Source of the DNA: Streptomyces syringium
GTDB taxonomy: Bacteria > Actinomycetota > Actinomycetes > Streptomycetales > Streptomycetaceae
Assembly: GCF_017876625.1 (NCBI RefSeq)
Contig: NZ_JAGIOH010000001.1
Span: 6,345,501-6,409,500 of the forward strand
Length of the DNA stretch: 64,000 bases
Direction: 5' to 3'
Below are positions 17,639 through 25,370 of the stretch, piece after piece. The position numbers and the translations under genes are program-made. The notes beneath the pieces were generated by a model, which was not told the origin of the DNA, made no database searches, and saw only the letters and a program-made list of their open reading frames with translations. How positions within the stretch are numbered: the first letter of the stretch is position 1; every line of letters begins with the position of its first letter.

Positions 17639-19171
17639 TCAGTGCCTGTGCGCGCTCTGCGCGGACTGGATCTTCTTCCACGACTTGGGCTCGGCGACCT
17701 TGCCGGACCCGTCGGCCGACACGCCCTTGCCCGCCTTGCCCGTGGCGGCGGCCTTGCCGATGCCCGCCTTCGCCGCGCTCGCCTTCGAGGGCTTCGACGT
17801 GGTGAACAGCCAGGTGTCGAAGAGTTTCTGGAGCGGCTTGCCCGACGCCTTCTCCGCGAACTTCACGAAGTCCTGGACCGAGGCGTTGCCGAACTTGTTC
17901 GCCGCCGTCCAGTCCTTGAGGATCGCGAAGAACGTCTTGTCGCCCACCGTGTTGCGCAGCGCCTGGAGGGCGACCGCGCCACGGTTGTAGACGGCGGTGT
18001 GGAACTGGTTCTCCGCACCCGGGTCGCCCGGCTTGACCTTCCAGAAGGCGTTGTCCGCCGGGATCGAGGTGTAGATGTAGTCGGCCAGCTCCTGGGCGGT
18101 GCCCTCGCCCTCCTTCTCCGACCACAGCCACTGCGAGTACGTCGCGAAGCCCTCGTTGACCCAGATGTCGCGCCAGTTCTTCACCGAGACGCTGTCACCG
18201 AACCACTGGTGCGCCAGCTCGTGCACGACCAGCGAGACGTTCGCGCCGTTCGCGAAGCCCTTGGGGCTGTAGAACGGACGGGTCTGGGTCTCCAGCGCGT
18301 AGCCCGTCGGCACGTTCGGCACATAGCCGCCGGCCGCGTTGAACGGGTACGGGCCGAAGACCTTGCCGCCCCAGTCGAGAACCTCGGTGGTGCGCTCGAC
18401 GCTGGCCTTCGCCGACGCCGCGTTGTCGCCCAGGTCCTTGCTGTAGGCGTTCACGACCGGCAGACCGTTGGTCGTGGTGTCCGTCGTGATGTCGAACCTG
18501 CCGACCGCGAGGGTGGTCAGATACGTGGCCTGCGGCTTGGTGGCGCGCCAGTTGTAGCGCGTCCATCCGAGCTTCGAACTCTTCGACGCCAGGACGCCGT
18601 TGCTGATCGCCTGGACGTCGTCCGGTACCGACACGGAGATGTCGTACGTGGCCTTGTCGGTCGGGTGGTCGTTGCTCGGGAACCACCAGATCGAGCCCTC
18701 CGGCTCGCCCGCGATGGCCGCGCCGTCCGGCGTGCGCAGCCAGGCCGTGGATCCGTCGACCTTCACCTGGGACGGCACGCCGCTGTAGCGGACGACCACG
18801 CTGATCTGCTTGTCCTTCTCCAGCGGGGCGGCGGGGGTGACCTCCACCTCGTGGGAGCCGGACTTGGCGAACGTCGCCTTCTTGCCATTGACCAGCACCT
18901 CGCTCACATCGAGCGCGAAGTCGAGGTTGAAGCGGGACAACGTCTGGGTGGGGGTGGCGATCAGCGTCGCCGTGCCCTCCAGCTTGTCCGTCTTCGGCTG
19001 GTACTTCAGCCGCAGGTCGTAGTGGGACACGTCGTACCCGCCGTTGCCGGCGGCCGGATAGTAGGAGTCTCCGACGCCCGGTGCCCCCGGCGTGGCGTCG
19101 GCTGCCGACGCCGGGATCGCCAGCAGCAGGCAGGCGGCGGCCGCACTCGGAACGATGAGTCTGTGACGCAC
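17639..19171 (-). CDS. Secreted M1 family metallopeptidase
   Basis: A 510-aa zinc aminopeptidase of family M1. A signal peptide (hydrophobic 5-22, ending PASAADA) targets it for secretion. The zinc site is H317-E318-L-A-H321 with E340 (HELAHQWFGD...WVNEGFATY). The substrate-binding GAMEN motif appears as GYALE (290-294), a variant seen in secreted actinobacterial members. An N-terminal beta domain precedes it; the last ~60 residues are Lys/Ala/Gly-rich and low complexity. The start is GTG 19171 with GGAGG four bases upstream. A perfect 12-bp tandem duplication lies in the leader. It is shorter than classical ~850-aa M1 enzymes. Confidence 0.88.
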   Translation of the reverse strand: MRHRLIVPSAAAACLLLAIPASAADATPGAPGVGDSYYPAAGNGGYDVSHYDLRLKYQPKTDKLEGTATLIATPTQTLSRFNLDFALDVSEVLVNGKKATFAKSGSHEVEVTPAAPLEKDKQISVVVRYSGVPSQVKVDGSTAWLRTPDGAAIAGEPEGSIWWFPSNDHPTDKATYDISVSVPDDVQAISNGVLASKSSKLGWTRYNWRATKPQATYLTTLAVGRFDITTDTTTNGLPVVNAYSKDLGDNAASAKASVERTTEVLDWGGKVFGPYPFNAAGGYVPNVPTGYALETQTRPFYSPKGFANGANVSLVVHELAHQWFGDSVSVKNWRDIWVNEGFATYSQWLWSEKEGEGTAQELADYIYTSIPADNAFWKVKPGDPGAENQFHTAVYNRGAVALQALRNTVGDKTFFAILKDWTAANKFGNASVQDFVKFAEKASGKPLQKLFDTWLFTTSKPSKASAAKAGIGKAAATGKAGKGVSADGSGKVAEPKSWKKIQSAQSAHRH

Positions 19172-19189
19172 GAATCCTCCAACTCGTAA

Positions 19190-19213
19190 GGGAGAACGAT
19201 CGGGAGAACGATC
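19190..19213. repeat. Perfect 12-bp tandem duplication in the M1 peptidase leader
   Basis: GGGAGAACGATC occurs twice in direct tandem (19190-19201 and 19202-19213), 19 bases upstream of the M1 peptidase start. It may be a regulator binding repeat or a slippage product. Confidence 0.6.
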
Positions 19214-19370
19214 AATCACTCGCACCCTATGTACTCACTGTGCACGGCACCATGTCCATGGCTTATCCCGACATGTGATCGACACGCGGCTGTCATCAGT
19301 GCGATCCCGGCCACCTCGTGAGTCCCGGTCCGAGTGCTCCCGCCCCTTCTGTACGGCAGTTGACTCACGC

Positions 19371-19383
19371 TACGGTCCGGCCG
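19371..19383 (+). promoter_or_regulatory. Predicted -10 element for a leaderless S15 peptidase transcript
   Basis: TACGGT (19371-19376) is followed after exactly 6 bases by the GTG start at 19383. No ribosome-binding site exists upstream, so transcription probably begins at the start codon itself. The -35 region is weak. Confidence 0.45.
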
Positions 19384-21368
19384 TGCCCAAACGCGCGCGG
19401 GACACCCGCATACCTGTGACAACGTTCGTCGTCGCGGCCCTGGCCGCCCTGGTCGCCGTACTCGTCCCGCTGCCGCCGGCCGCGCACGCCGCGCCCGCCC
19501 CGGACAGCGGACCACGGGGCGGGCAGAGCAGACCCGTCTACTCCTACGACCGCGCCGTGCGCGAGACCGTATGGGTCGACATCGCCCTCGACGGCGACGG
19601 GGACGGCCGCACCGACCGGGTCGCCGTCGACATCATCCGCCCCCGCGAAGCCGCCGAACGCGGCCGCCGGGTGCCGGTCGTCATGGACGCCAGCCCCTAC
19701 TACTCCTGCTGCGGACGCGGCAACGAGAGCCAGAAGAAGACCTACGACGAGCAGGGCGCCCCCGTCGGCTTCCCGCTGTACTACGACAACTACTTCGTAC
19801 CGCGCGGCTACGCCGTCGCCCTCGTCGACCTCGCCGGAACCAATCGTTCCGACGGCTGTACCGATGTCGGCGGCCGCTCCGACATCCAGTCCGCCAAGGC
19901 CGTCGTCGACTGGCTGAACGGCCGTGCGCACGGCTACCGCACCCGCACCGGCACCGACGCCGCCCCGGCCGACTGGACCACCGGCGCCGTCGGCATGATC
20001 GGCAAGAGCTACGACGGCACGATCGCCAACGGCGTGGCCGCCACCGGCGTCGAGGGCCTGGAGACGATCGTCCCGATCGGGGCTATCAGCTCCTGGTACG
20101 ACTACTACTTCGCCAAGGGTGCCGCGCTCTTCGGCAGCGGCCCCGACGGGCTCGCGCACCGCGTCGAGAGCCCCGAGGCACGCGGCCGCTGCCAGTCCGT
20201 ACAGCGCCGGCTCGTCGAGGGCGCACCGCGCAACGGCGACTGGACCGCTCTGTGGAGCGAGCGCGACTACGTCCCCGACGCGCACCGGGTCCGCGCCAGC
20301 GTCCTCGCCGTCCACGGCATGCAGGACCTCAACGTCCGCACCAAGCACTTCGGCCAGTGGTGGGACGCCCTCGCCGAGAACGGCGTCGAACGCAAGCTCT
20401 GGCTCTCCCAGACCGGGCACGTCGACCCGTTCGACTTCCGCCGCGAGGCCTGGGTCTCCACCCTGCACCGCTGGTTCGACCACTACCTCCTCGGCTACGA
20501 CAACGGCGTCGAGCGCGAGCCGATGGCCGACATCGAACACGCCCCCGACCAATGGCGCACCGACCGCGTCTGGCCGCCCCGCGCCACGGCCACGACCACC
20601 CTGCGCCCCGCACCCGGGACCGCCCCGGGCGTCGGCACCCTCGGCCTCGCACCCGCGCCGCGCGGCGCCACCGAGGTGTTCACCGACGACCCCGCGAAGA
20701 GCGAGCGCGACTGGGCGGACCGCATCGACACCGCCACCCCCGAAAAGGCCGGCTTCGTCACGAAACCGCTCACCCGTGATCTGCGGCTGTCCGGTTCCTC
20801 CCGGGTGAGCCTCACGGTCACCCCGTCCACCACCTCCGCCCACCTCTCGGCCGTCCTCGTCGACCTCGGCCCGGCCGGCATCCGCGACTACGCGGCCTAC
20901 GGCGAGGGCATCCGTACCCTCGACGACCGCACCTGCTGGGGCAGCACCGGCGCGGGCGACAGCGCCTGTTACAAGCGCACGGAGGCCGAAACGGCGCAGG
21001 TCGGCCACACGGTCTTCAGCCGGGGCTGGGCCGACCTGGGGCATCACGCGAACCTCGCCCAGGGCCGCCCGCTGACCCCCGGCAAGCCGTACACCATCAC
21101 CCTCGACCTGGCCGCGAGCGACCATGTCGTCCCGGCGGGCCACCGCTTGGCGCTGATCGTCGCGGGCACGGACCGGGGTCTGCTCCAACCCGCCTCCACC
21201 ACCCCGCGACTGACGGTGGACCTGCGCCGCACCACCGCCCGGCTCCCGCTCGTCGGCGGCTACGCGGCCTTCGCCCGGGCGACGGCGGGGACGCACGACG
21301 GCCGGCCGCCGACGCCGGTCGCCCCGGCGCGCGGCCTGGGCATCCCGGCCCTCGACCACTTGCCGTAG
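19383..21368 (+). CDS. Secreted S15-type Xaa-Pro dipeptidyl-peptidase
   Basis: A 661-aa serine peptidase with a signal peptide (KRARDTR then VTTFVVAALAALVAVLVPL, cut near AHA-AP, residue ~37). The alpha/beta-hydrolase triad is visible: S209 in GKSYDGT, D315 in VHGMQDLNV and H346 in QTGHVDPF. The C-terminal ~220 residues form the jelly-roll beta domain of X-Pro dipeptidyl-peptidases and cocaine-esterase relatives. It probably removes Xaa-Pro dipeptides from extracellular peptides. Its start lies ~210 bases from that of the divergent M1 aminopeptidase, suggesting joint peptide scavenging. GTG 19383 is chosen from the signal peptide and the leaderless promoter. Confidence 0.88.
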   Translation: MPKRARDTRIPVTTFVVAALAALVAVLVPLPPAAHAAPAPDSGPRGGQSRPVYSYDRAVRETVWVDIALDGDGDGRTDRVAVDIIRPREAAERGRRVPVVMDASPYYSCCGRGNESQKKTYDEQGAPVGFPLYYDNYFVPRGYAVALVDLAGTNRSDGCTDVGGRSDIQSAKAVVDWLNGRAHGYRTRTGTDAAPADWTTGAVGMIGKSYDGTIANGVAATGVEGLETIVPIGAISSWYDYYFAKGAALFGSGPDGLAHRVESPEARGRCQSVQRRLVEGAPRNGDWTALWSERDYVPDAHRVRASVLAVHGMQDLNVRTKHFGQWWDALAENGVERKLWLSQTGHVDPFDFRREAWVSTLHRWFDHYLLGYDNGVEREPMADIEHAPDQWRTDRVWPPRATATTTLRPAPGTAPGVGTLGLAPAPRGATEVFTDDPAKSERDWADRIDTATPEKAGFVTKPLTRDLRLSGSSRVSLTVTPSTTSAHLSAVLVDLGPAGIRDYAAYGEGIRTLDDRTCWGSTGAGDSACYKRTEAETAQVGHTVFSRGWADLGHHANLAQGRPLTPGKPYTITLDLAASDHVVPAGHRLALIVAGTDRGLLQPASTTPRLTVDLRRTTARLPLVGGYAAFARATAGTHDGRPPTPVAPARGLGIPALDHLP

Positions 21369-21380
21369 GCGTGGCACAAC

Positions 21381-21440
21381 CAAGCCCGTCCGGCGTTTGA
21401 GGACGCGCCCGCAGGGCGCCCGCCGCCGCAGGCGGCAAGA
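21381..21440. repeat. Dispersed intergenic repeat, copy C (right arm only)
   Basis: CAAGCCCGTCCGGCGTTTGA, GGACGCGCCCGCAGGGCGCC and GCCGCCGCAGGCGGC follow one another, identical in order to the right half of copy A. The left arm is missing. It lies after the S15 peptidase stop. Confidence 0.8.
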
Positions 21441-21450
21441 CGGCGGGCAG

Positions 21451-21520
21451 CCGGGGATCCGGCGGAGTAAACGGCACGACGGCCCGTAGGCCGGGGACCG
21501 GCGGAGCAAACGGCACGGTC
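21451..21520. repeat. Two-unit direct repeat, 40-base period
   Basis: Units at 21451-21480 and 21491-21520 share CCGGGGA(T)CCGGCGGAG and AAACGGCACG, differing at a few positions. The second unit reaches the stop codon of the flavoprotein gene. Function unknown; it may be a decayed tandem duplication. Confidence 0.55.
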
Positions 21521-22472
21521 AGCCCTCGGCCAGCTCCGCCGCCGCCAGGGCGCAGCCCCAGGAGACCGTGACCCCGGCCCCGCCGTGACCGTAGTTGTGG
21601 ACCAGCCGCGCCCCGCCCGGCAGCCGGGCGGCCTCCAGCCGCACCCGGGACCGGGCCGGGCGCAGCCCCACCTTGTGCGCCAGGACGGGCGCGTGCGCGA
21701 GAGCGGGGTACACCCGGGCACAGCGGGCGACGATCGCCTCGGCGGTGACGGGCGTGGGCGTACGGTCCCAGACATGGTCCAGGGCGGTGCCACCGAGCAC
21801 CACACCGTAGGGCTGGGGGAGTACGTAGAGGATGTCGGCGGCGTTCTGGGCGGCGGCCACGAACCACTCGGTCACGCCCGGGGCGTCGACGACGACGATC
21901 TGCCCCCGCACGGGGTGCACGTCCGGGTCGGGCACCAGATCACGGGCGCCGAGCCCGGTGCAGTTCACGACGGTCGCCGCCGCGCGGCCCGCCTCCGCCA
22001 GGGAGCCGGCCGTGCGGGCGGTGACCGTGCCGCCGGCGGCGGCCAATCGCCGGTGCAGATAGCCGAGATGGACCGGCATGTCCAGCAACGGGGTGCGGGC
22101 GCGCAGCCCGTGCCCGTACCCCGCGGGCAACTCCTCCGGTGCGGCCGCCCGCAGCCCCGGCACCCGCGCCGCCCACGGGCCCAGCTCACCCAGGCCGACC
22201 TCCGCCTGGATGCCGTCGACCATGCGCACCCCGGTCTCCGCGGGCCGCCCGGCCAGCTCGGTCATCTCCCGCAGCGACCGCAGCGCCCATTCCCCGGCCG
22301 CGGCCTCCGGCTCGATGCGGTACGGCCACCACAGCCCCCCGGCCAGCGCCGACGTGGTGTCGACGGACGGTTCCCGGCTCCACACCTCGACCCGCCGCCC
22401 GCGCTCGGCCAGCACGACCGCGCTGGTCAGACCTATGACCCCGGCACCGATCACGATCACATCACTCGCCAT
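21519..22472 (-). CDS. FAD-dependent oxidoreductase, D-amino-acid-oxidase family
   Basis: A 317-aa flavoprotein. The N-terminus DVIVIGAGVIGLTSAVVLAERG is the FAD-binding Rossmann motif. VVNCTGLGARDL and HPVRGQIVVVDAP are family landmarks, and VHNYGHGGAGVTVSWGCA near the C-terminus matches the D-amino-acid-oxidase signature. The length is right for DAO (about 320-350 aa). Expected reaction: oxidation of D-amino acids to keto acids with H2O2 release. The Tyr/Arg substrate residues cannot be verified by eye, and a glycine/sarcosine oxidase-like role is possible. It is divergent from the unknown gene at 22542, with 69 bases between the starts. Confidence 0.88.
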   Translation of the reverse strand: MASDVIVIGAGVIGLTSAVVLAERGRRVEVWSREPSVDTTSALAGGLWWPYRIEPEAAAGEWALRSLREMTELAGRPAETGVRMVDGIQAEVGLGELGPWAARVPGLRAAAPEELPAGYGHGLRARTPLLDMPVHLGYLHRRLAAAGGTVTARTAGSLAEAGRAAATVVNCTGLGARDLVPDPDVHPVRGQIVVVDAPGVTEWFVAAAQNAADILYVLPQPYGVVLGGTALDHVWDRTPTPVTAEAIVARCARVYPALAHAPVLAHKVGLRPARSRVRLEAARLPGGARLVHNYGHGGAGVTVSWGCALAAAELAEG

Positions 22473-22541
22473 GCGGCGACGCTACCCGCGAAATCCCCGG
22501 CGGCGGGCTCGAAGCGGCACACGCGGGGGAATACTGCGGGC

Positions 22542-23573
22542 ATGGCGGAGTACGCGACCTTCGGGCTGGCGCCGGCGACGCGCGCCGGCGGTGTGCTGCC
22601 GGACGGCGGGTACCAGGCGCACCGGGACTTCCTGGACTTCATCGTCGACGGCCGGGCCCTGCTGGCCCGCCTCGCCGACGTCGACGCGGTCTCCCCGCTC
22701 GCCGCCGACCTCGGCCCGTCGATCTTCACCGCACACGTCCGCCGACTGCTGCTGGACGCCGACCCCCCGCTCGCCGACGGACGGTACGTGCTCTACGGCT
22801 GCCCCGAGTGCGAGGGCCTGGCGTGCGGGGCGGTCACCGCCGTGATCGAGCGGGACGGCCCCGACATCGTCTGGCGGGACTTCGCCTGGCAGACCGACGA
22901 GAGCCCCGACCTCGCCCGCGACGGCTACCCCGGCATAGGCCCCTTCCGCTTCCGGGCCGACGCGTACCGCGCCACGCTGGAACGGCTCCTCGCCGACGGC
23001 GCCCACCGCACGGCCGCCCGCCGGGTCCTGCTGGTCGGCGGCCGCGCCGCCGTGCTCGCCCGGCTCGCGGCGGCCCTGCGGTCCATCGGCGTCGGCGCCG
23101 AGATCACCCGCGACGCGGCGGGCGCGGCCGCGGAGGAACTGCGGACGTACGGGGCCGTGGCCTTCGACCCGGCGGTCGGTGAGGACGAGCGGGCCGCCGT
23201 CCGCGCCGCGTTCGCGGCCGCGGGATCCGATGCCGTCCTCGTCGAACCCCTCGCGCCCATCGTCCCGCTCCTCGTGGCCCGCATCGAGCAGGCCCTCCAG
23301 CGCACCCCCGACGACCGGCGCCCGCTGACCGCTCTCACCGCCACCACGGCCGACGCCCGCGTCGAGGTGTCCGCCGCCTGCCGGGTCCGTCTGACCGGCT
23401 ACCGGCTGGACCGCCTGCACCGGGTCCGCGCCTACGACCTCCTCGACGCCCGCCTGGAACCGGGCCCGCACACGGTGCCCCTCGACGGACGCCTGGGAAA
23501 GCGGGCGAAGGCCGGGGCGTATCTGGTGGCGCGCACCTTCGGGGACGTTCGCGTGGCCAGGGTCGGCGGGTGA
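22542..23573 (+). CDS. Conserved-looking hypothetical protein with a CPECEGLAC motif
   Basis: A 343-aa protein I do not recognise as a named family. The first ~140 residues include YGCPECEGLACGAVTAVIERDGPDIVWRDF, whose Cys spacing (C-x2-C-x4-C) could bind metal. Residues ~155-260 look like an alpha/beta nucleotide-type domain (RRVLLVGGRAAVLARLAAAL). The tail is rich in Arg and beta strands and ends AYLVARTFGDVRVARV. No signal peptide or membrane helix is seen. Coding bias is strong. ATG 22542 follows a GGGGGA tract. Pairing with the divergent flavoprotein is the only context clue. Confidence 0.7.
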   Translation: MAEYATFGLAPATRAGGVLPDGGYQAHRDFLDFIVDGRALLARLADVDAVSPLAADLGPSIFTAHVRRLLLDADPPLADGRYVLYGCPECEGLACGAVTAVIERDGPDIVWRDFAWQTDESPDLARDGYPGIGPFRFRADAYRATLERLLADGAHRTAARRVLLVGGRAAVLARLAAALRSIGVGAEITRDAAGAAAEELRTYGAVAFDPAVGEDERAAVRAAFAAAGSDAVLVEPLAPIVPLLVARIEQALQRTPDDRRPLTALTATTADARVEVSAACRVRLTGYRLDRLHRVRAYDLLDARLEPGPHTVPLDGRLGKRAKAGAYLVARTFGDVRVARVGG

Positions 23574-23620
23574 GCGGCGGGCCGGGGGAAATCCGGTTCG
23601 GGAGCGCCCGGCCCAGCGGC

Positions 23621-23636
23621 TAAAGTCGAAGGTCTT
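23621..23636 (+). promoter_or_regulatory. Predicted -10 element of the ABC-F gene
   Basis: TAAAGT (23621-23626) fits TAnnnT and ends 10 bases before ATG 23637. The leader would be at most a few bases, with only GAAGG (23628-23632) as a poor ribosome-binding site. No antibiotic-style attenuator leader is present. Confidence 0.35.
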
Positions 23637-25274
23637 ATGAGTGCCACTCTCGTCGCCAAGGACCTCGCCGCCGGACACGGCGACCGCACCCTCTTCTCCG
23701 GGCTCGACCTCGTCGTCGCGCCCGGTGACGTCATCGGTCTCGTCGGGGCCAACGGCGCCGGGAAGTCGACACTGCTGCGCCTGCTCGCGGGCCTCGACAC
23801 CCCCGAGGCGGGCGGCCTCCGGCTCAGCCCGCCCACCGCGAACGTCGGCCACCTTCCGCAGGAGCCCGACCGGCGCGACGGCGAGACCGTGCGGGCCTTC
23901 CTCGCCCGCCGCACCGGGGTCGCCGAGGCCCAGGCCACGCTCGACGCCGCCACCCAGGCGCTCGTCGACGGCACGCCCGGCGCGGACGACGCGTACGCCA
24001 CGGGCCTCGACCGCTGGCTCGACCTCGGCGGCGCGGACCTCGACGAGCGTGCGGCGGAGGTCGCGGGCTCCCTCGGCCTCACGGTCGACCTCGACCGGCC
24101 CATGACCAGCCTCTCCGGCGGCCAGGCCGCCCGCGCCGGGCTCGCCTCGCTGCTGCTCAGCCGCTACGACGTCTTCCTCCTCGACGAGCCCACCAACGAC
24201 CTCGACCTGGACGGCCTGGCCCGCCTGGAGAACTTCGTCACCGGACTGCGCGCCGGCACGGTCCTCGTCAGCCACGACCGCGAGTTCCTCGCCCGCACGG
24301 TGAACAAGGTCCTCGAACTCGACCTCGCCCAGCAGCAGGTCACCCTCTACGGCGGCGGCTACACCGCCTACCTGGAGGAGCGCGAAACGGCCCGTCGGCA
24401 CGCCCGCGAGGCCTACGAGGAGTACGCCGACACCCGGGCCGGGCTGGAGGACCGCGCCCGCACCCAGCGGAACTGGATGGAGAAGGGCGTCCGCAACGCC
24501 CGTCGCAAGTCCACCGACAACGACAAGATCGGGCGCAAGCTCCGCGCCGAGTCGACCGAGAAGCAGGCGGCCAAGGCCCGGCAGACCGAGCGGCTCATCG
24601 AGCGGCTGGACGTGGTCGAGGAGCCGCGCAAGGAGTGGGAGCTGCGCATGGAGATCGCCGCCGCGCCCCGCTCGGGCGCGGTCGTGGCCACCCTGCGCGG
24701 AGCCGAGGTACGCCGGGGCTCCTTCACCTTCGGCCCCGTCGACCTCCAGATCGACTGGGCGGACCGGGTCGCCATCACCGGCGCCAACGGCTCGGGCAAG
24801 TCCACGCTCCTCGCGGCACTGCTCGGCCGGCTGCCGCTGGACGCGGGCGGCGCGACGCTGGGCCCGGGCGTCGTGGTGGGCGAGGTGGACCAGGCGCGCG
24901 GCCTGTTCTTCGGCGACGAGGCCCTGCTGGCGGCGTTCGAGGCGGCCGTACCGGAACTGGAGCCGGCCGACGTCCGTACCCTGCTCGCCAAGTTCGGCCT
25001 CAAGGCCGCGCATGTGCTCCGCCCGGCCGCGACGCTCTCCCCGGGCGAGCGCACCCGCGCCGCGCTGGCACTCCTCCAGGCCCGCGGAGTCAACCTCCTC
25101 GTCCTCGACGAGCCCACCAACCACCTCGACCTGCCGGCCATCGAGCAGCTGGAATCGGCACTCGACTCGTACAACGGCACGCTGCTCCTGGTCACCCACG
25201 ACCGTCGCATGCTCGAAGCGGTCCACACGACGCGCCGCATCGAAGTAGCGGCGGGCCGCATCGCGGAGCGCTGA
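23637..25274 (+). CDS. ABC-F family ATPase (ribosome-associated, soluble)
   Basis: A 545-aa protein with two nucleotide-binding domains and no membrane helices. Domain 1 has Walker A GANGAGKST, signature LSGGQ and Walker B VFLLDEPTND. The ~80-residue charged linker (ERETARRHAREAYEEYADTRAG...) is the P-site tRNA-interaction motif region. Domain 2 has GANGSGKST, a degenerate signature LSPGERTR and LLVLDEPTNHLD. ABC-F proteins act on the ribosome in translation rescue or antibiotic protection. It lacks the regulatory leader of drug-induced members, so a housekeeping or general protective role is as likely as resistance. The next gene, 96 bases on, is the NACHT protein. Confidence 0.9.
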   Translation: MSATLVAKDLAAGHGDRTLFSGLDLVVAPGDVIGLVGANGAGKSTLLRLLAGLDTPEAGGLRLSPPTANVGHLPQEPDRRDGETVRAFLARRTGVAEAQATLDAATQALVDGTPGADDAYATGLDRWLDLGGADLDERAAEVAGSLGLTVDLDRPMTSLSGGQAARAGLASLLLSRYDVFLLDEPTNDLDLDGLARLENFVTGLRAGTVLVSHDREFLARTVNKVLELDLAQQQVTLYGGGYTAYLEERETARRHAREAYEEYADTRAGLEDRARTQRNWMEKGVRNARRKSTDNDKIGRKLRAESTEKQAAKARQTERLIERLDVVEEPRKEWELRMEIAAAPRSGAVVATLRGAEVRRGSFTFGPVDLQIDWADRVAITGANGSGKSTLLAALLGRLPLDAGGATLGPGVVVGEVDQARGLFFGDEALLAAFEAAVPELEPADVRTLLAKFGLKAAHVLRPAATLSPGERTRAALALLQARGVNLLVLDEPTNHLDLPAIEQLESALDSYNGTLLLVTHDRRMLEAVHTTRRIEVAAGRIAER

Positions 25275-25370
25275 CGCGCCGCGCATGCGCAGCTCCACAG
25301 CACCCCCGTGAGAACGGAAGACCGAAGGCCGCACCTGTAACTGCGGCCGATCGCGCGTCGTTTCACTCGT

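Noticed and set aside
22482-25334. 950-codon minus-strand open frame opposite the ABC-F gene
   Set aside because: Low-complexity shadow; the plus strand carries intact Walker motifs.
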